Source of the DNA: Hyphomicrobiales bacterium
GTDB taxonomy: Bacteria; Pseudomonadota; Alphaproteobacteria; Rhizobiales; Rhizobiaceae
Length of the DNA: 33,531 nt
NCBI GenBank assembly: GCA_900469615.1
Contig: UBYA01000012.1
Span: 1 to 33,531 of the forward strand
Reading direction: 5' to 3'
The notes under the pieces: model-generated
Databases searched by the model: none
The model's input: the letters and a program-made list of their open reading frames with translations, nothing else
Told to the model about the DNA's origin: nothing
Made by a program: the position numbers and the translations under genes
Shown here: in pieces, positions 21,646-29,365 of the stretch
Layout: the number at the start of each line of letters is the position of its first letter
Numbering within the stretch: the stretch's first letter is position 1

Positions 21646-21776
21646 TCTGAATCCGGCGTTCCGACGCCTGATCCGTGACGGCGGGGTTTTGGCCTTGCAT
21701 CCGGCCCCGCTGTCACGTCCACCGGCCATCAGCGACGATGGCTAGTTCCACTGCCGACCTAGAAGGAAAACCGGCA

Positions 21777-22556
21777 ATGACAAGCACACAGATGACACCG
21801 ATGAATGCCGAACGCAACCCTGTGGTATTTGCGAAGGACGGGGAAGTGTTCGCAAATAGCCGCGATGTTGCGATGTTCTTTGGCAAGGAACATCGCCATG
21901 TGTTGCGCGATATTGATAATTTGATTGCGGCTGAAGCCAGCTTGGGTATGTCCAATTTTGGGCAGACCCCATATGTTGATGCTCAGAACGGCCAAAGCTA
22001 CCGGACATACAATATGGACCGCGACGGCTTCACTCTTTTGGCCATGGGCTTCACCGGCGGAAAGGCTCTCAAGTGGAAGCTTCGCTACATCGAAGCCTTC
22101 AACGCCATGGAAGCCGAACTTCGCCGGATCGCCAACAGCGGCCCGACGATTGATCTCAATGACCCCGGCGCTCTTCGCGGCCTTCTCCTTACCTACAGCG
22201 AGAAAGCGATGGAGTTGGAAAAGCAGGTCAAAGAGCTTCTGCCCTCTCAGGAGGCTTTGCAGCGTCTCTCCCAGGCCGAAGGAAGCCTTTGCATCAGCGA
22301 TGCGGCCAAGGCCCTTCAGATGCGCCCGAGCGATCTTTTCAATTGGCTCCGGCAAAATGGCTGGATCTACAAGCGTGTCGGTGCGGCGCACGACTTGGGA
22401 TATTCGTCCAAAACGCAGGCCGGCTTGCTGGAACACAAGGTGACTACGGTCCTGAGACCGGATGGATCGGAGAAAGTAACCGAACAGGTTCGGGTAACGG
22501 CGAGGGGGCTGACAAAGCTTGCTCAGCTCATCAAGCCTCCGATGTCAGTTGCGTAG
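21777..22556 (+). CDS. Rha-type phage regulatory/antirepressor protein
   Basis: The 259-residue protein has an N-terminal Rha domain (residues ~15-115): VFANSRDVAMFFGKEHRHVL, RDIDNL, YNMDRDGFTLLAMGFTGGKA, LKWKLRYIEAFNAME. A linker coil is followed by a KilA-C/ANT-like C-terminal domain, DAAKALQMRPSDLFNWLRQN, GWIYKR. This two-domain layout is typical of temperate phage antirepressors. The frame extends upstream to 21675, but AAGGA lies about 10 nt before the ATG at 21777. It ends the plus-strand accessory group. It probably acts in lysogeny control or host interference. Confidence 0.85.
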   Translation: MTSTQMTPMNAERNPVVFAKDGEVFANSRDVAMFFGKEHRHVLRDIDNLIAAEASLGMSNFGQTPYVDAQNGQSYRTYNMDRDGFTLLAMGFTGGKALKWKLRYIEAFNAMEAELRRIANSGPTIDLNDPGALRGLLLTYSEKAMELEKQVKELLPSQEALQRLSQAEGSLCISDAAKALQMRPSDLFNWLRQNGWIYKRVGAAHDLGYSSKTQAGLLEHKVTTVLRPDGSEKVTEQVRVTARGLTKLAQLIKPPMSVA

Positions 22557-22590
22557 TCACCGTTCGGTGAAAGTAGTGACATCAAAGACT

Positions 22591-22616
22591 TGCCACCCGT
22601 TTCGGCAGGTGGCATT
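22591..22616 (+). terminator. Possible weak terminator after the Rha gene
   Basis: TGCCACC (22591-22597) and GGTGGCA (22608-22614) form a 7-bp stem with a 10-nt loop, followed by TTCT only. The region 22557-22791 holds no convincing gene; this hairpin and the stronger one at 22746 are its visible content. Confidence 0.35.
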
Positions 22617-22745
22617 CTGGCCCAAGAGTTACGCCGAGAGTTCTCTCAATCAACCTCGGGCGCGAAAGCGAGCAGGGCAGGTGAGGCGAGTTATGGTGTG
22701 GCCGGGCGTGTCGGACCATGGTGAGTTTTGTCAAGGCAGGAAATC

Positions 22746-22774
22746 AAAGGCGGTTCTTCGGGACCGCCTTTTTC
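22746..22774 (+). terminator. Intrinsic terminator closing the accessory island
   Basis: AAAGGCGGT (22746-22754) pairs with ACCGCCTTT (22763-22771) around an 8-nt loop containing TTCGGG, followed by a T-rich tail (TTTTTCT). It is a textbook rho-independent structure. It stands 4 nt before the AGGAGG of the Dit-like gene, so it separates island transcription from the baseplate genes. Late transcription from upstream must read through it, or the baseplate genes need their own promoter. Confidence 0.85.
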
Positions 22775-22791
22775 TATAGGAGGCATACCGG

Positions 22792-23319
22792 TTGAGCATT
22801 CTTGATGATGCCTTCGCGCTGATCACGACACCGATACGGGCGATTGGCACAATCTTGCCCGATGTGGTCGTGGAAGAGCTGCATCGGGACGAGCTGGTTA
22901 TCACGTCGCATCCGGTCGAAACCGGAGCGCCGATTTCGGATCATGCTTTCAAGCTTCCTCAGGAAGTGGAAATCCGATGCGGCTGGTCGAATTCGAGCGC
23001 GGGGTTCGTCGGCTACGTTGAATTGGTCTATAATGAATTGCTGGCCCTCCAGCAAAGCCGAGTGCCGTTCACCGTTTTCACCGGGAAGCGGGTCTATCAG
23101 GACATGCTTATCCGTTCTTTGCAGGTCACGACGGACGAAACGTCTGAGTGGGCGCTGATGGTCACGGCAGGATTGCAGCAGGTGATTATCGCGAATACCG
23201 CGACGACATCGCAGACGGCGAATGCTTCTCCATCGATGTCGTCGCGGGTAGGATCAACCATTGATTTTGGCACAAAGCAACTGACAGTAGCGGGTCCGAT
23301 CCAGGCGGCGGGAGGCTGA
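22792..23319 (+). CDS. Dit-like baseplate protein
   Basis: The 175-residue protein begins MSILDDAFALITTPIRAIGT, then DVVVEELHRDELVITSHPVE, TGAPISDHAFKLPQEVEIRC, and later PFTVFTGKRVYQDMLIRSLQ. This matches the Dit-like N-terminal domain of contractile phage baseplates (T4 gp53/Pam3 type). The start is a TTG with AGGAGG 8 nt upstream; no better start exists. It is the first baseplate gene after the accessory island. Confidence 0.8.
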   Translation: MSILDDAFALITTPIRAIGTILPDVVVEELHRDELVITSHPVETGAPISDHAFKLPQEVEIRCGWSNSSAGFVGYVELVYNELLALQQSRVPFTVFTGKRVYQDMLIRSLQVTTDETSEWALMVTAGLQQVIIANTATTSQTANASPSMSSRVGSTIDFGTKQLTVAGPIQAAGG

Positions 23320-23324
23320 GTCCT

Positions 23325-23636
23325 ATGGCGACCTATGAAATTCCGCTGACCGCAACGCCTCAGTCGTTCAGCATAGTGCTTGAGGACGTGACTTATCGGT
23401 TCACTCTGAAGTACGTCACGGCCCCAATGGGTGGATGGCTGTTCGATATTGCGGACCAAGACGGCAACGACATTCTCTGCGGCGCTCCGCTGGTGACCGG
23501 CCACGATTTGCTTGAGCAGTACAGCTATTTGAATATCGGCGGCCAGTTGATCGTTCAGACGGACGCCGACCCTGACGCCGTGCCGACCTTCGATAACTTG
23601 GGCGTTCAGTCCCATCTTTATTTTGAGACGCCATGA
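23325..23636 (+). CDS. Baseplate plug protein (Pam3 gp18-like)
   Basis: The 103-residue beta-rich protein starts MATYEIPLTATPQSFSIVLE and contains YRFTLKYVTAPMGGWLFDIA and DGNDILCGAPLVTGHDLLEQ, the pattern of the small baseplate plug domain described in Pam3-like phages. GGAGG precedes the ATG by 9 nt. The 4-nt overlap with the next gene and its position between Dit and hub support the call. Confidence 0.75.
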   Translation: MATYEIPLTATPQSFSIVLEDVTYRFTLKYVTAPMGGWLFDIADQDGNDILCGAPLVTGHDLLEQYSYLNIGGQLIVQTDADPDAVPTFDNLGVQSHLYFETP

Positions 23637-24586
23637 CCCAACAGTGGATTCGGTATTGCAAGCTCACGGTCGAGGGCGGCGGTGAGGCGATAGACCTTTC
23701 TGCCTTCAGAATTCGGTTTACCGTCAAGCAGCATACGCTTCAGACCCCGAACCTTGCAGATATCGTCATCACCAACCTTGCTCCGGCGACGGCCCAGAAG
23801 ATCAAAAAAGAAGGTCAGATCGTCTCGTTGGAGGCTGGCTATCAGGACGGCTTTGGTCTGATTTTCAAAGGCAACATCATTCAGCGCCGGATCGGGCGGG
23901 AGAGCCCTACGGACACGTATTTAAACCTGATCGCGGCGAACGGTGATCAAGCCTACAATTACGGCAAGGTTTCAAAGACCCTGGCAGCCGGCCACACTTA
24001 TCTTGATCAGGTCCATGCCGCCGCCGAAGCAATGAAACCTTATGGGGTATCTCTGGGCTACATTGCCGATCTCGGTTCGAAACAGATGCCGCGGAGCCGA
24101 GTACTGTTCGGCATGGCCCGCGATATTCTGCGAACGGTCGCGATCTCAACGAACACGAATTGGAGTGTTCAAAACGGCCAACTGACGATGGTCAAGAACG
24201 ACGAGGCCAAGCCTGGCTCGGCGGTCGTTTTGAACTCGACTACCGGCCTCATCGGCATGCCGCAACAGACCATATACGGTATCAGCGCCCGGTGTTTGTT
24301 GAACCCTGCAATTGCGCCAAACAGCCTGATCCACATCGATCAGTCCAGCATTCAAGAGGCGGTTTATAGCGTCGATAATACAAATCTGGTCGGGACCGCC
24401 GAGACCGGGAATAACTCGATCTACAGCACAATGACGGCTGCTGATGGGTTCTACACTGCTGTCTGGCTATCCCATACCGGCGATACGCGCGGGCAGTCTT
24501 GGTACACCGATATCATTTGCTGGTCTGCAAATTCGTCGGGGCGGATGTCTAATGAGGCACTTTCGCTCGGTCTTCCAAGCATTTGA
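23633..24586 (+). CDS. Baseplate hub protein (gp27/gp44-like)
   Basis: The 317-residue protein begins MTQQWIRYCKLTVEGGGEAI, then FRIRFTVKQHTLQTPNLADI and VSLEAGYQDGFGLIFKGNII, resembling hub proteins that join the tail tube to the spike. TYLNLIAANGDQAYNYGKVS and NPAIAPNSLIHIDQSSIQEA are further conserved-type blocks. The start overlaps the plug gene by 4 nt. It lies directly before the spike gene. Confidence 0.78.
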   Translation: MTQQWIRYCKLTVEGGGEAIDLSAFRIRFTVKQHTLQTPNLADIVITNLAPATAQKIKKEGQIVSLEAGYQDGFGLIFKGNIIQRRIGRESPTDTYLNLIAANGDQAYNYGKVSKTLAAGHTYLDQVHAAAEAMKPYGVSLGYIADLGSKQMPRSRVLFGMARDILRTVAISTNTNWSVQNGQLTMVKNDEAKPGSAVVLNSTTGLIGMPQQTIYGISARCLLNPAIAPNSLIHIDQSSIQEAVYSVDNTNLVGTAETGNNSIYSTMTAADGFYTAVWLSHTGDTRGQSWYTDIICWSANSSGRMSNEALSLGLPSI

Positions 24587-24593
24587 GATAACG

Positions 24594-25241
24594 ATGGATA
24601 TTCGAGAACTTGTTGATGACCCCGAAGAAAGCCTCAGGGCGATGCTTGATGGCCTGCAGGCAAAGATGTGGACCGCGCTGCCATGCGTAATCAACAGCGT
24701 GGATTTCGGAAAGCAAACCGCCTCGCTGCAACCGGCGATCAAATCCATAGTCCGCAACCCGGATGGAACGACCCAAGCGGTAGACCTTCCTTTGCTGAAC
24801 GATGTCCCGTTGCATTTCCCGTCAGGCGGCGGCTCTACGATGACCTTCCCGATCCGTGAGGGCGACGAGGCTCTGGTTGTTTTCTCATCTCGGCCGGCGG
24901 ACGCGTGGCATCAGTCGGGCGGGGTGCAGGCACAGATCGACGCCAGGATGCACGATCTTTCGGACGGTTTCGCTCTAGTAGGCTTCAAGTCCGCTCCCAA
25001 GGCGCTGTCGAACGTGAGCTCGACATCGACGCAGCTTCGCTCGGATGACGGTCAGCACGTCGTTGATTTGAACCCATCGACGGGTTTGACACTTAAGTCC
25101 GGTGGCGTCTCGATCGCTATTTCGCCGTCTGGGGTGGCGTTCACGGGCGGGGAGATCACCCACAACGGCAAGAACATCGGAGACACGCACGTTCATGGCG
25201 GCGTGACGGCCGGTAGTTCGGACACAAGCACACCGCACTGA
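24594..25241 (+). CDS. Baseplate puncturing spike (gp138-like)
   Basis: The 215-residue protein begins MDIRELVDDPEESLRAMLDG and has a gp138_N-type OB-fold region: TALPCVINSVDFGKQTASLQ, LLNDVPLHFPSGGGSTMTFP, GDEALVVFSSRPADAW. The C-terminal third is a beta-repeat stalk (LKSGGVSIAISPSGVAFTGG) ending in DTHVHGGVTAG. The H-x-H (His199, His201) fits the iron-binding tip of such spikes. The frame extends back to 24444 inside the hub gene; the ATG at 24594 gives the family start. Its ribosome-binding site is weak (GAG). Confidence 0.85.
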   Translation: MDIRELVDDPEESLRAMLDGLQAKMWTALPCVINSVDFGKQTASLQPAIKSIVRNPDGTTQAVDLPLLNDVPLHFPSGGGSTMTFPIREGDEALVVFSSRPADAWHQSGGVQAQIDARMHDLSDGFALVGFKSAPKALSNVSSTSTQLRSDDGQHVVDLNPSTGLTLKSGGVSIAISPSGVAFTGGEITHNGKNIGDTHVHGGVTAGSSDTSTPH

Positions 25242-25252
25242 GGAATTTTCCA

Positions 25253-25606
25253 TTGAGATACCGAAAGCTCGACGCCGATGGCGATTATACCTTCGGCCAC
25301 GGCCAAAGTGATTTTTGGCGAGATGTGCCCGACGCGCCGGCTCAAGCTGTCAAGACACGACTTCATCTGCAGCTTGGCGAGTGGTTTCTCGACAACACCG
25401 AAGGAACGCCATGGAAAACGCGTGTCCTAGGCGAGTACACCGGTTCGACCCGCGATCCAGTCATCAGAACCAGAATCCTCGGCAGCCAGGGCGTTACGGG
25501 CATCGCTGACTATTCCAGCTCGCTCAATCGCGACACGCGCGCCTTTTCGGTGAACTGCACGATCGACACGCAATACGGCGCTGCCGTGGTCTCGGAGACG
25601 ATGTAA
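25253..25606 (+). CDS. Baseplate wedge protein (gp25/GpW-like)
   Basis: The 117-residue protein starts at a TTG with GAGGA 8 nt upstream. It contains TRLHLQLGEWFLDNTEGTPW, the E-W-F-x-D-x-x-x-G-(T/I)-P-W type motif of gp25-like sheath initiators, and VIRTRILGSQGVTGIADYSS. It starts sheath assembly at the baseplate. TAATG links its stop to the J-like gene. Confidence 0.8.
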   Translation: MRYRKLDADGDYTFGHGQSDFWRDVPDAPAQAVKTRLHLQLGEWFLDNTEGTPWKTRVLGEYTGSTRDPVIRTRILGSQGVTGIADYSSSLNRDTRAFSVNCTIDTQYGAAVVSETM

Positions 25607-26784
25607 TGGCGACAACGCCTGTTTGCACTATCGATGCCACAGGTATCCATGTGCCGTCCTATGACGACGTGTTGAACTATCTTGAGAACGCGTATCGAGC
25701 GATCTACGGCCAAGATGTCTACCTTGAGCCAGATTCCCAAGACGGACAGCTTCTTGCGATCTTCGCGCTCGCCATCTCGGACGCAAATTCTATGGCGGCA
25801 GCCGTCTATAATTCGTTCTCACCGGCTACCGCCCAAGGAGCGGGTCTCTCAAGTGTTGTGAAGCTCAACGGCATTCAGCGAGGCGTGGCCTCATATTCCT
25901 CCGTTGATTTGACCCTCATCGGGCAGGCCGGAACGACCATCACAAATGGCATTGCGACGGATACGAATGGCAATCAATGGAACCTGCCGGCATCTGTTAC
26001 AATCCCGGCCGGTGGCGAAATCATAGTGACGGCGACAGCGGCGCAAGCCGGCGCGATTACCGCGGACGTTGGGGCCGTGTCCACCATCGCCACGCCGACA
26101 CGCGGATGGCAGTCCGTAACGAACGCCTCTTCCGCGGCCATCGGCTCACCCGTCGAGACCGATGCGACGTTGAGAAAAAGGCAATCGACATCAACGATGC
26201 TCCCGAACAAGACCGTTTTGGAAGGTATCATCGGCGCGGTTGCGAACCTGACTGGCGTCACGCGATATGCGGCTTATGACAACGATACCGACGTCACTGA
26301 TGCGAATGGTATCCCTGGCCATTCGTTTGCGCTGGTGATCGAGGGCGGCGATGCCCAGACGATTGCCGACACCATTGCTCTGAAGAAGGGTGAAGGCAGC
26401 GGGACGTATGGCTCTGCGAGTGAAACCGTGATCGATAGTTATGGCGTCGCACACGTCATACGCTTCTCACGGCCGACGCTGGTGCCGATCACGGTCGCGA
26501 TCACGGTAAAGGCTTTGGCTGGTTATACGACCTCGGTCGAGACGTCGATCAAGGATGCAGTCGCATCTTACATCAACGCGACAGCAATCGGGGGCGGCAC
26601 CAGCGGCGTAGTGGAATGGGACGGTGCGATTTCCGCGGCGTGGGGCGTTTCGGGCTCGGCGGCATTCCGGGTCACGTCGCTCACGTTGTCGCGGTCAAGT
26701 GGGACCGGCTCTCCTGATGTTCCGCTTTCGTTTGACGAGGCATCTTCTTGTGAAGTCGAAGATATCACGATCACGGTGACCTGA
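25606..26784 (+). CDS. Baseplate J-like protein
   Basis: The 392-residue protein shows the baseplate J pattern: YDDVLNYLENAYRAIYGQDV, YLEPDSQDGQLLAIFALAIS, then RGVASYSSVDLTLIGQAGTT, GWQSVTNASSAAIGSPVETD and ATLRKRQ. The C-terminal half holds VVEWDGAISAAWGVSGSAAF. It forms the wedge ring with gp25 and the DUF2612 protein. It is complete and coupled on both sides (TAATG, TGATG). Confidence 0.9.
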   Translation: MATTPVCTIDATGIHVPSYDDVLNYLENAYRAIYGQDVYLEPDSQDGQLLAIFALAISDANSMAAAVYNSFSPATAQGAGLSSVVKLNGIQRGVASYSSVDLTLIGQAGTTITNGIATDTNGNQWNLPASVTIPAGGEIIVTATAAQAGAITADVGAVSTIATPTRGWQSVTNASSAAIGSPVETDATLRKRQSTSTMLPNKTVLEGIIGAVANLTGVTRYAAYDNDTDVTDANGIPGHSFALVIEGGDAQTIADTIALKKGEGSGTYGSASETVIDSYGVAHVIRFSRPTLVPITVAITVKALAGYTTSVETSIKDAVASYINATAIGGGTSGVVEWDGAISAAWGVSGSAAFRVTSLTLSRSSGTGSPDVPLSFDEASSCEVEDITITVT

Positions 26785-27575
26785 TGGCGAGTGTCGACGA
26801 CTATCTGGCTCTGATCACGTCCTATCATCGGGGCAAGCCGAAGTTCTCGGCAACTGTCTCCGCACTTGTTCAGCCATTCGTGGATGGCCAGAATTTCTTG
26901 GCATCGCTGCCGCGCGCCTTTGACATCGATTATTCGATTGGCGTCCAGGAAGACGCCGATGGCGCGTGGATTGGGATCAGCCGCAATATCCCGGTCCCTA
27001 TCCCGAATGTCTGGTTTTCTTTTGATGATGACAAGCGGGGCTTCGATCAAGGCGTCTGGAGAGGGCCGTACGATAGCGATACGGGCATAACGGTCCTCGA
27101 TGACGAGACATACCGAACGCTGATCCGAGCAAAAATCGCGGCAAATATTTGGGATGGGACAGTTGAGAACGCGTCGGACGCGTTCAACATTATTTTCCCT
27201 CAACCATCGTCTGACCCGATAACCCTGCTGGGGCTCAACGATGATGGATCATATTCCGTTCTCACAGGATTGATGAGCAGCGGATTGCGCGCGGTTCTCA
27301 CCGGTCTACCGAACCTTTCCGGAACGCTGATTTTCGTTCTGGACAACGGCGATATGACCATGACCGTCGGGATATCCGGTGAAATCCCATCGCTGCTTTT
27401 CCTCGCGATACTTGAACAGGGGTTGTTGCCGATAAAGCCGGCCGCCGTTCGGATCAACTACGCCATAACCTCAGTCGACAAGACGCCAGTCTTCGGCTTC
27501 GACGTACAGAATGAGTACATCGCCGGTTTTGATACTGGCGCGTGGGGCGTCGAGCCCGGTTACTTCACCTCGTAG
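26784..27575 (+). CDS. Baseplate wedge protein (DUF2612 family)
   Basis: The 263-residue protein starts MASVDDYLALITSYHRGKPK and contains FSATVSALVQPFVDGQNFLA, then DIDYSIGVQEDADGAWIGIS, RNIPVPIPNVWFSFDDDKRG and TYRTLIRAKIAANIWDGTVE, the DUF2612 pattern. The family occupies the place of tail protein I in contractile phages. It ends with GFDTGAWGVEPGYFTS. The next gene is the first tail fibre. Confidence 0.85.
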   Translation: MASVDDYLALITSYHRGKPKFSATVSALVQPFVDGQNFLASLPRAFDIDYSIGVQEDADGAWIGISRNIPVPIPNVWFSFDDDKRGFDQGVWRGPYDSDTGITVLDDETYRTLIRAKIAANIWDGTVENASDAFNIIFPQPSSDPITLLGLNDDGSYSVLTGLMSSGLRAVLTGLPNLSGTLIFVLDNGDMTMTVGISGEIPSLLFLAILEQGLLPIKPAAVRINYAITSVDKTPVFGFDVQNEYIAGFDTGAWGVEPGYFTS

Positions 27576-27591
27576 TCTTCATGGAGACACC

Positions 27592-28779
27592 ATGACAAAT
27601 CAATACCTGCCGTTTGCAACGGCCGGGGGCGCAAACGTGCTCGCGCCCTCAGATTATTCCTCATTGCCCGCGCGGCTAGCCGGCTTTTCGTCCGGAACGG
27701 CATTGTCGGTGCAACTGAATTCAGTATGGCGCCAATCGTCTGTCGCGGCTGCGATGCTCGGTCAGTTCATCGGCGATGTCGGAGGCTTCGACGCCTTGGA
27801 CGACGGCAGCGTTGATAACCTGCTGTTGAGTTTTAAGCGAACCTTCCAAGGTGAGCAGACGAACTATATTGCTGCGGGTGGAACTCCGAACGCGCTTACA
27901 GCGACATTGTCGCCAGCCCCTGCGGCTTTGTTTGCCGGACTTCGTTTCCTTTTAAAGATCGGGTCGGCCAACACCGGAGCCGCGACCCTCAATCTGAACA
28001 GCCTCGGGGCGACGGCTATTATCCGTGCCGACGGCTCCCCTCTTCAGGCGGCTGACCTTCAGGCTGGGTCGATTGTCTGCTTTGTCTATGACGGATCGAG
28101 CTTCCAGGTTCAGGGGCTGACGACGGCTTATCTTCCGGGCAGAAACGTCACGGCATATTCGACCGCTGGCACCTATACATTTACGGTGCCGGTCGGCGTC
28201 TACAAGATCTACTGCACATGCGTTGGCGGCGGCGGAGGGGCGGGTGGCATCGGGACAGGTTCTTCCGGCACCACATATCCCGCTGGTGCTGGTGGGGCTG
28301 GGGGCACGGCTCTCGGATGGATCAGCGTCACTCCAGGGCAGACCATCACGATTACGGTAGGGGCTGGTGGTGCGGGGGGCGCCGCAGCCTCAACCAATAC
28401 ATCCGGTTCATATGGTTCGAATGGTTCTACTGGTGGGACGTCCAGCGTGGGTAGCTTCATGTCTGCCACCGGCGGCGGGTATGGCGGCGCTACATCGTCT
28501 GGCTCGGCTGGCGGTGTCGGCGGTGTAGGTACGGGCGGCCAGATTAATCAGTACGGCGGTAATGGCACGGACGGATCGGGCGGGGCCGGCTCTGCGATCT
28601 ACGGCGGGAACGGAGGGGCCAGTTCCCAGGGTGGGGGCGGTCGTTCGGCTACCGCCTATAGCGCCGTGGTCCAGAATGGGCGCGCGCCTGGCTCCGGCGG
28701 AGGTTCCGTCTACAACACATGGTCTTCCAGTGGTGCGGGCGGCAATGGTGCCGATGGCATCGTTATTCTCCAATACTAA
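27592..28779 (+). CDS. Tail fibre/adhesin with polyglycine-rich receptor-binding domain
   Basis: The 395-residue protein has an N-terminal baseplate-attachment-like part (residues 1-~110, QYLPFATAGGANVLAPSDYS) and a beta region NTGAATLNLNSLGATAIIRA. From residue ~205 to the end it is a glycine-rich domain: CVGGGGGAGGIGTGSSGTTY, PAGAGGAGG, TVGAGGAGGAAAS, GGNGADGIVILQY. The Gly runs, spaced by Ser/Asn/Ala loops, resemble the polyglycine-II sandwich adhesins at fibre tips of T-even phages. The frame extends back to 27511, but GGAG lies 6 nt before the ATG at 27592. The receptor is unknown. Confidence 0.82.
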   Translation: MTNQYLPFATAGGANVLAPSDYSSLPARLAGFSSGTALSVQLNSVWRQSSVAAAMLGQFIGDVGGFDALDDGSVDNLLLSFKRTFQGEQTNYIAAGGTPNALTATLSPAPAALFAGLRFLLKIGSANTGAATLNLNSLGATAIIRADGSPLQAADLQAGSIVCFVYDGSSFQVQGLTTAYLPGRNVTAYSTAGTYTFTVPVGVYKIYCTCVGGGGGAGGIGTGSSGTTYPAGAGGAGGTALGWISVTPGQTITITVGAGGAGGAAASTNTSGSYGSNGSTGGTSSVGSFMSATGGGYGGATSSGSAGGVGGVGTGGQINQYGGNGTDGSGGAGSAIYGGNGGASSQGGGGRSATAYSAVVQNGRAPGSGGGSVYNTWSSSGAGGNGADGIVILQY

Positions 28780-28788
28780 GGATTATCC

Positions 28789-29328
28789 ATGACCCAGACT
28801 TTCGCTCGTGTGGTCGATGGCATCGTCGTGGAAATCGCGACGATACCAGACGGCGCAAACATCACCGATTGTTTCCAGGCAGATATCGCCGCAGCCTTCG
28901 TATCCTGTTCATCCGCGGTGCAGCAGGGCTATGCGTACAATGGCAAAAAATTCAGTGCGCCGACGGTTCCCGCTGTCACACAGGCCGATCTGATCGCCTA
29001 TGCGGCGGCTAAGCGGTACCTGCTCGAGACCGGCGGCTATACCTATGACAGCCATCGCATCGCGACGGATCGCGACAGCCAGAGCAAGATTACCGCCGTT
29101 GCATTGTCGGCAAATCTCGTCGGTTCGTCCTTCTCTGCAGAATGGAAGTGCTCTGATGGCACGTTCTTCACGCTGAACCAATCTGACGCCATTGCGATGG
29201 CGACTGCGATCATGACGTTTATCAGCGCCTGCTTTGCCGCCGAGGCCGCCATCGTGACTGCGATCACGGCCGGCACAATCACGACCACCGCTGATATCGA
29301 CGCGGCCTCTTGGCCGGCGAATAGTTAA
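28789..29328 (+). CDS. DUF4376-containing tail fibre-associated protein
   Basis: The 179-residue protein begins MTQTFARVVDGIVVEIATIP. A DUF4376-like helical domain follows (residues ~65-175): AYAAAKRYLLETGGYTYDSH, RIATDRDSQSKITAVALSAN, WKCSDGTFFTLNQSDAIAMA. These proteins lie after tail fibre genes and are thought to assist fibre assembly. AAGGA precedes the ATG by 7 nt. Confidence 0.75.
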   Translation: MTQTFARVVDGIVVEIATIPDGANITDCFQADIAAAFVSCSSAVQQGYAYNGKKFSAPTVPAVTQADLIAYAAAKRYLLETGGYTYDSHRIATDRDSQSKITAVALSANLVGSSFSAEWKCSDGTFFTLNQSDAIAMATAIMTFISACFAAEAAIVTAITAGTITTTADIDAASWPANS

Positions 29329-29365
29329 GCCGTCCCCGAACATCGTTCTATCTAAGGATTTCACA

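Noticed and set aside
22728..22794. Short ORF starting MVSFVKAGNQRR and overlapping the Dit-like start
   Set aside because: It reads through the terminator stem and has no ribosome-binding site or recognisable sequence; it is probably chance.
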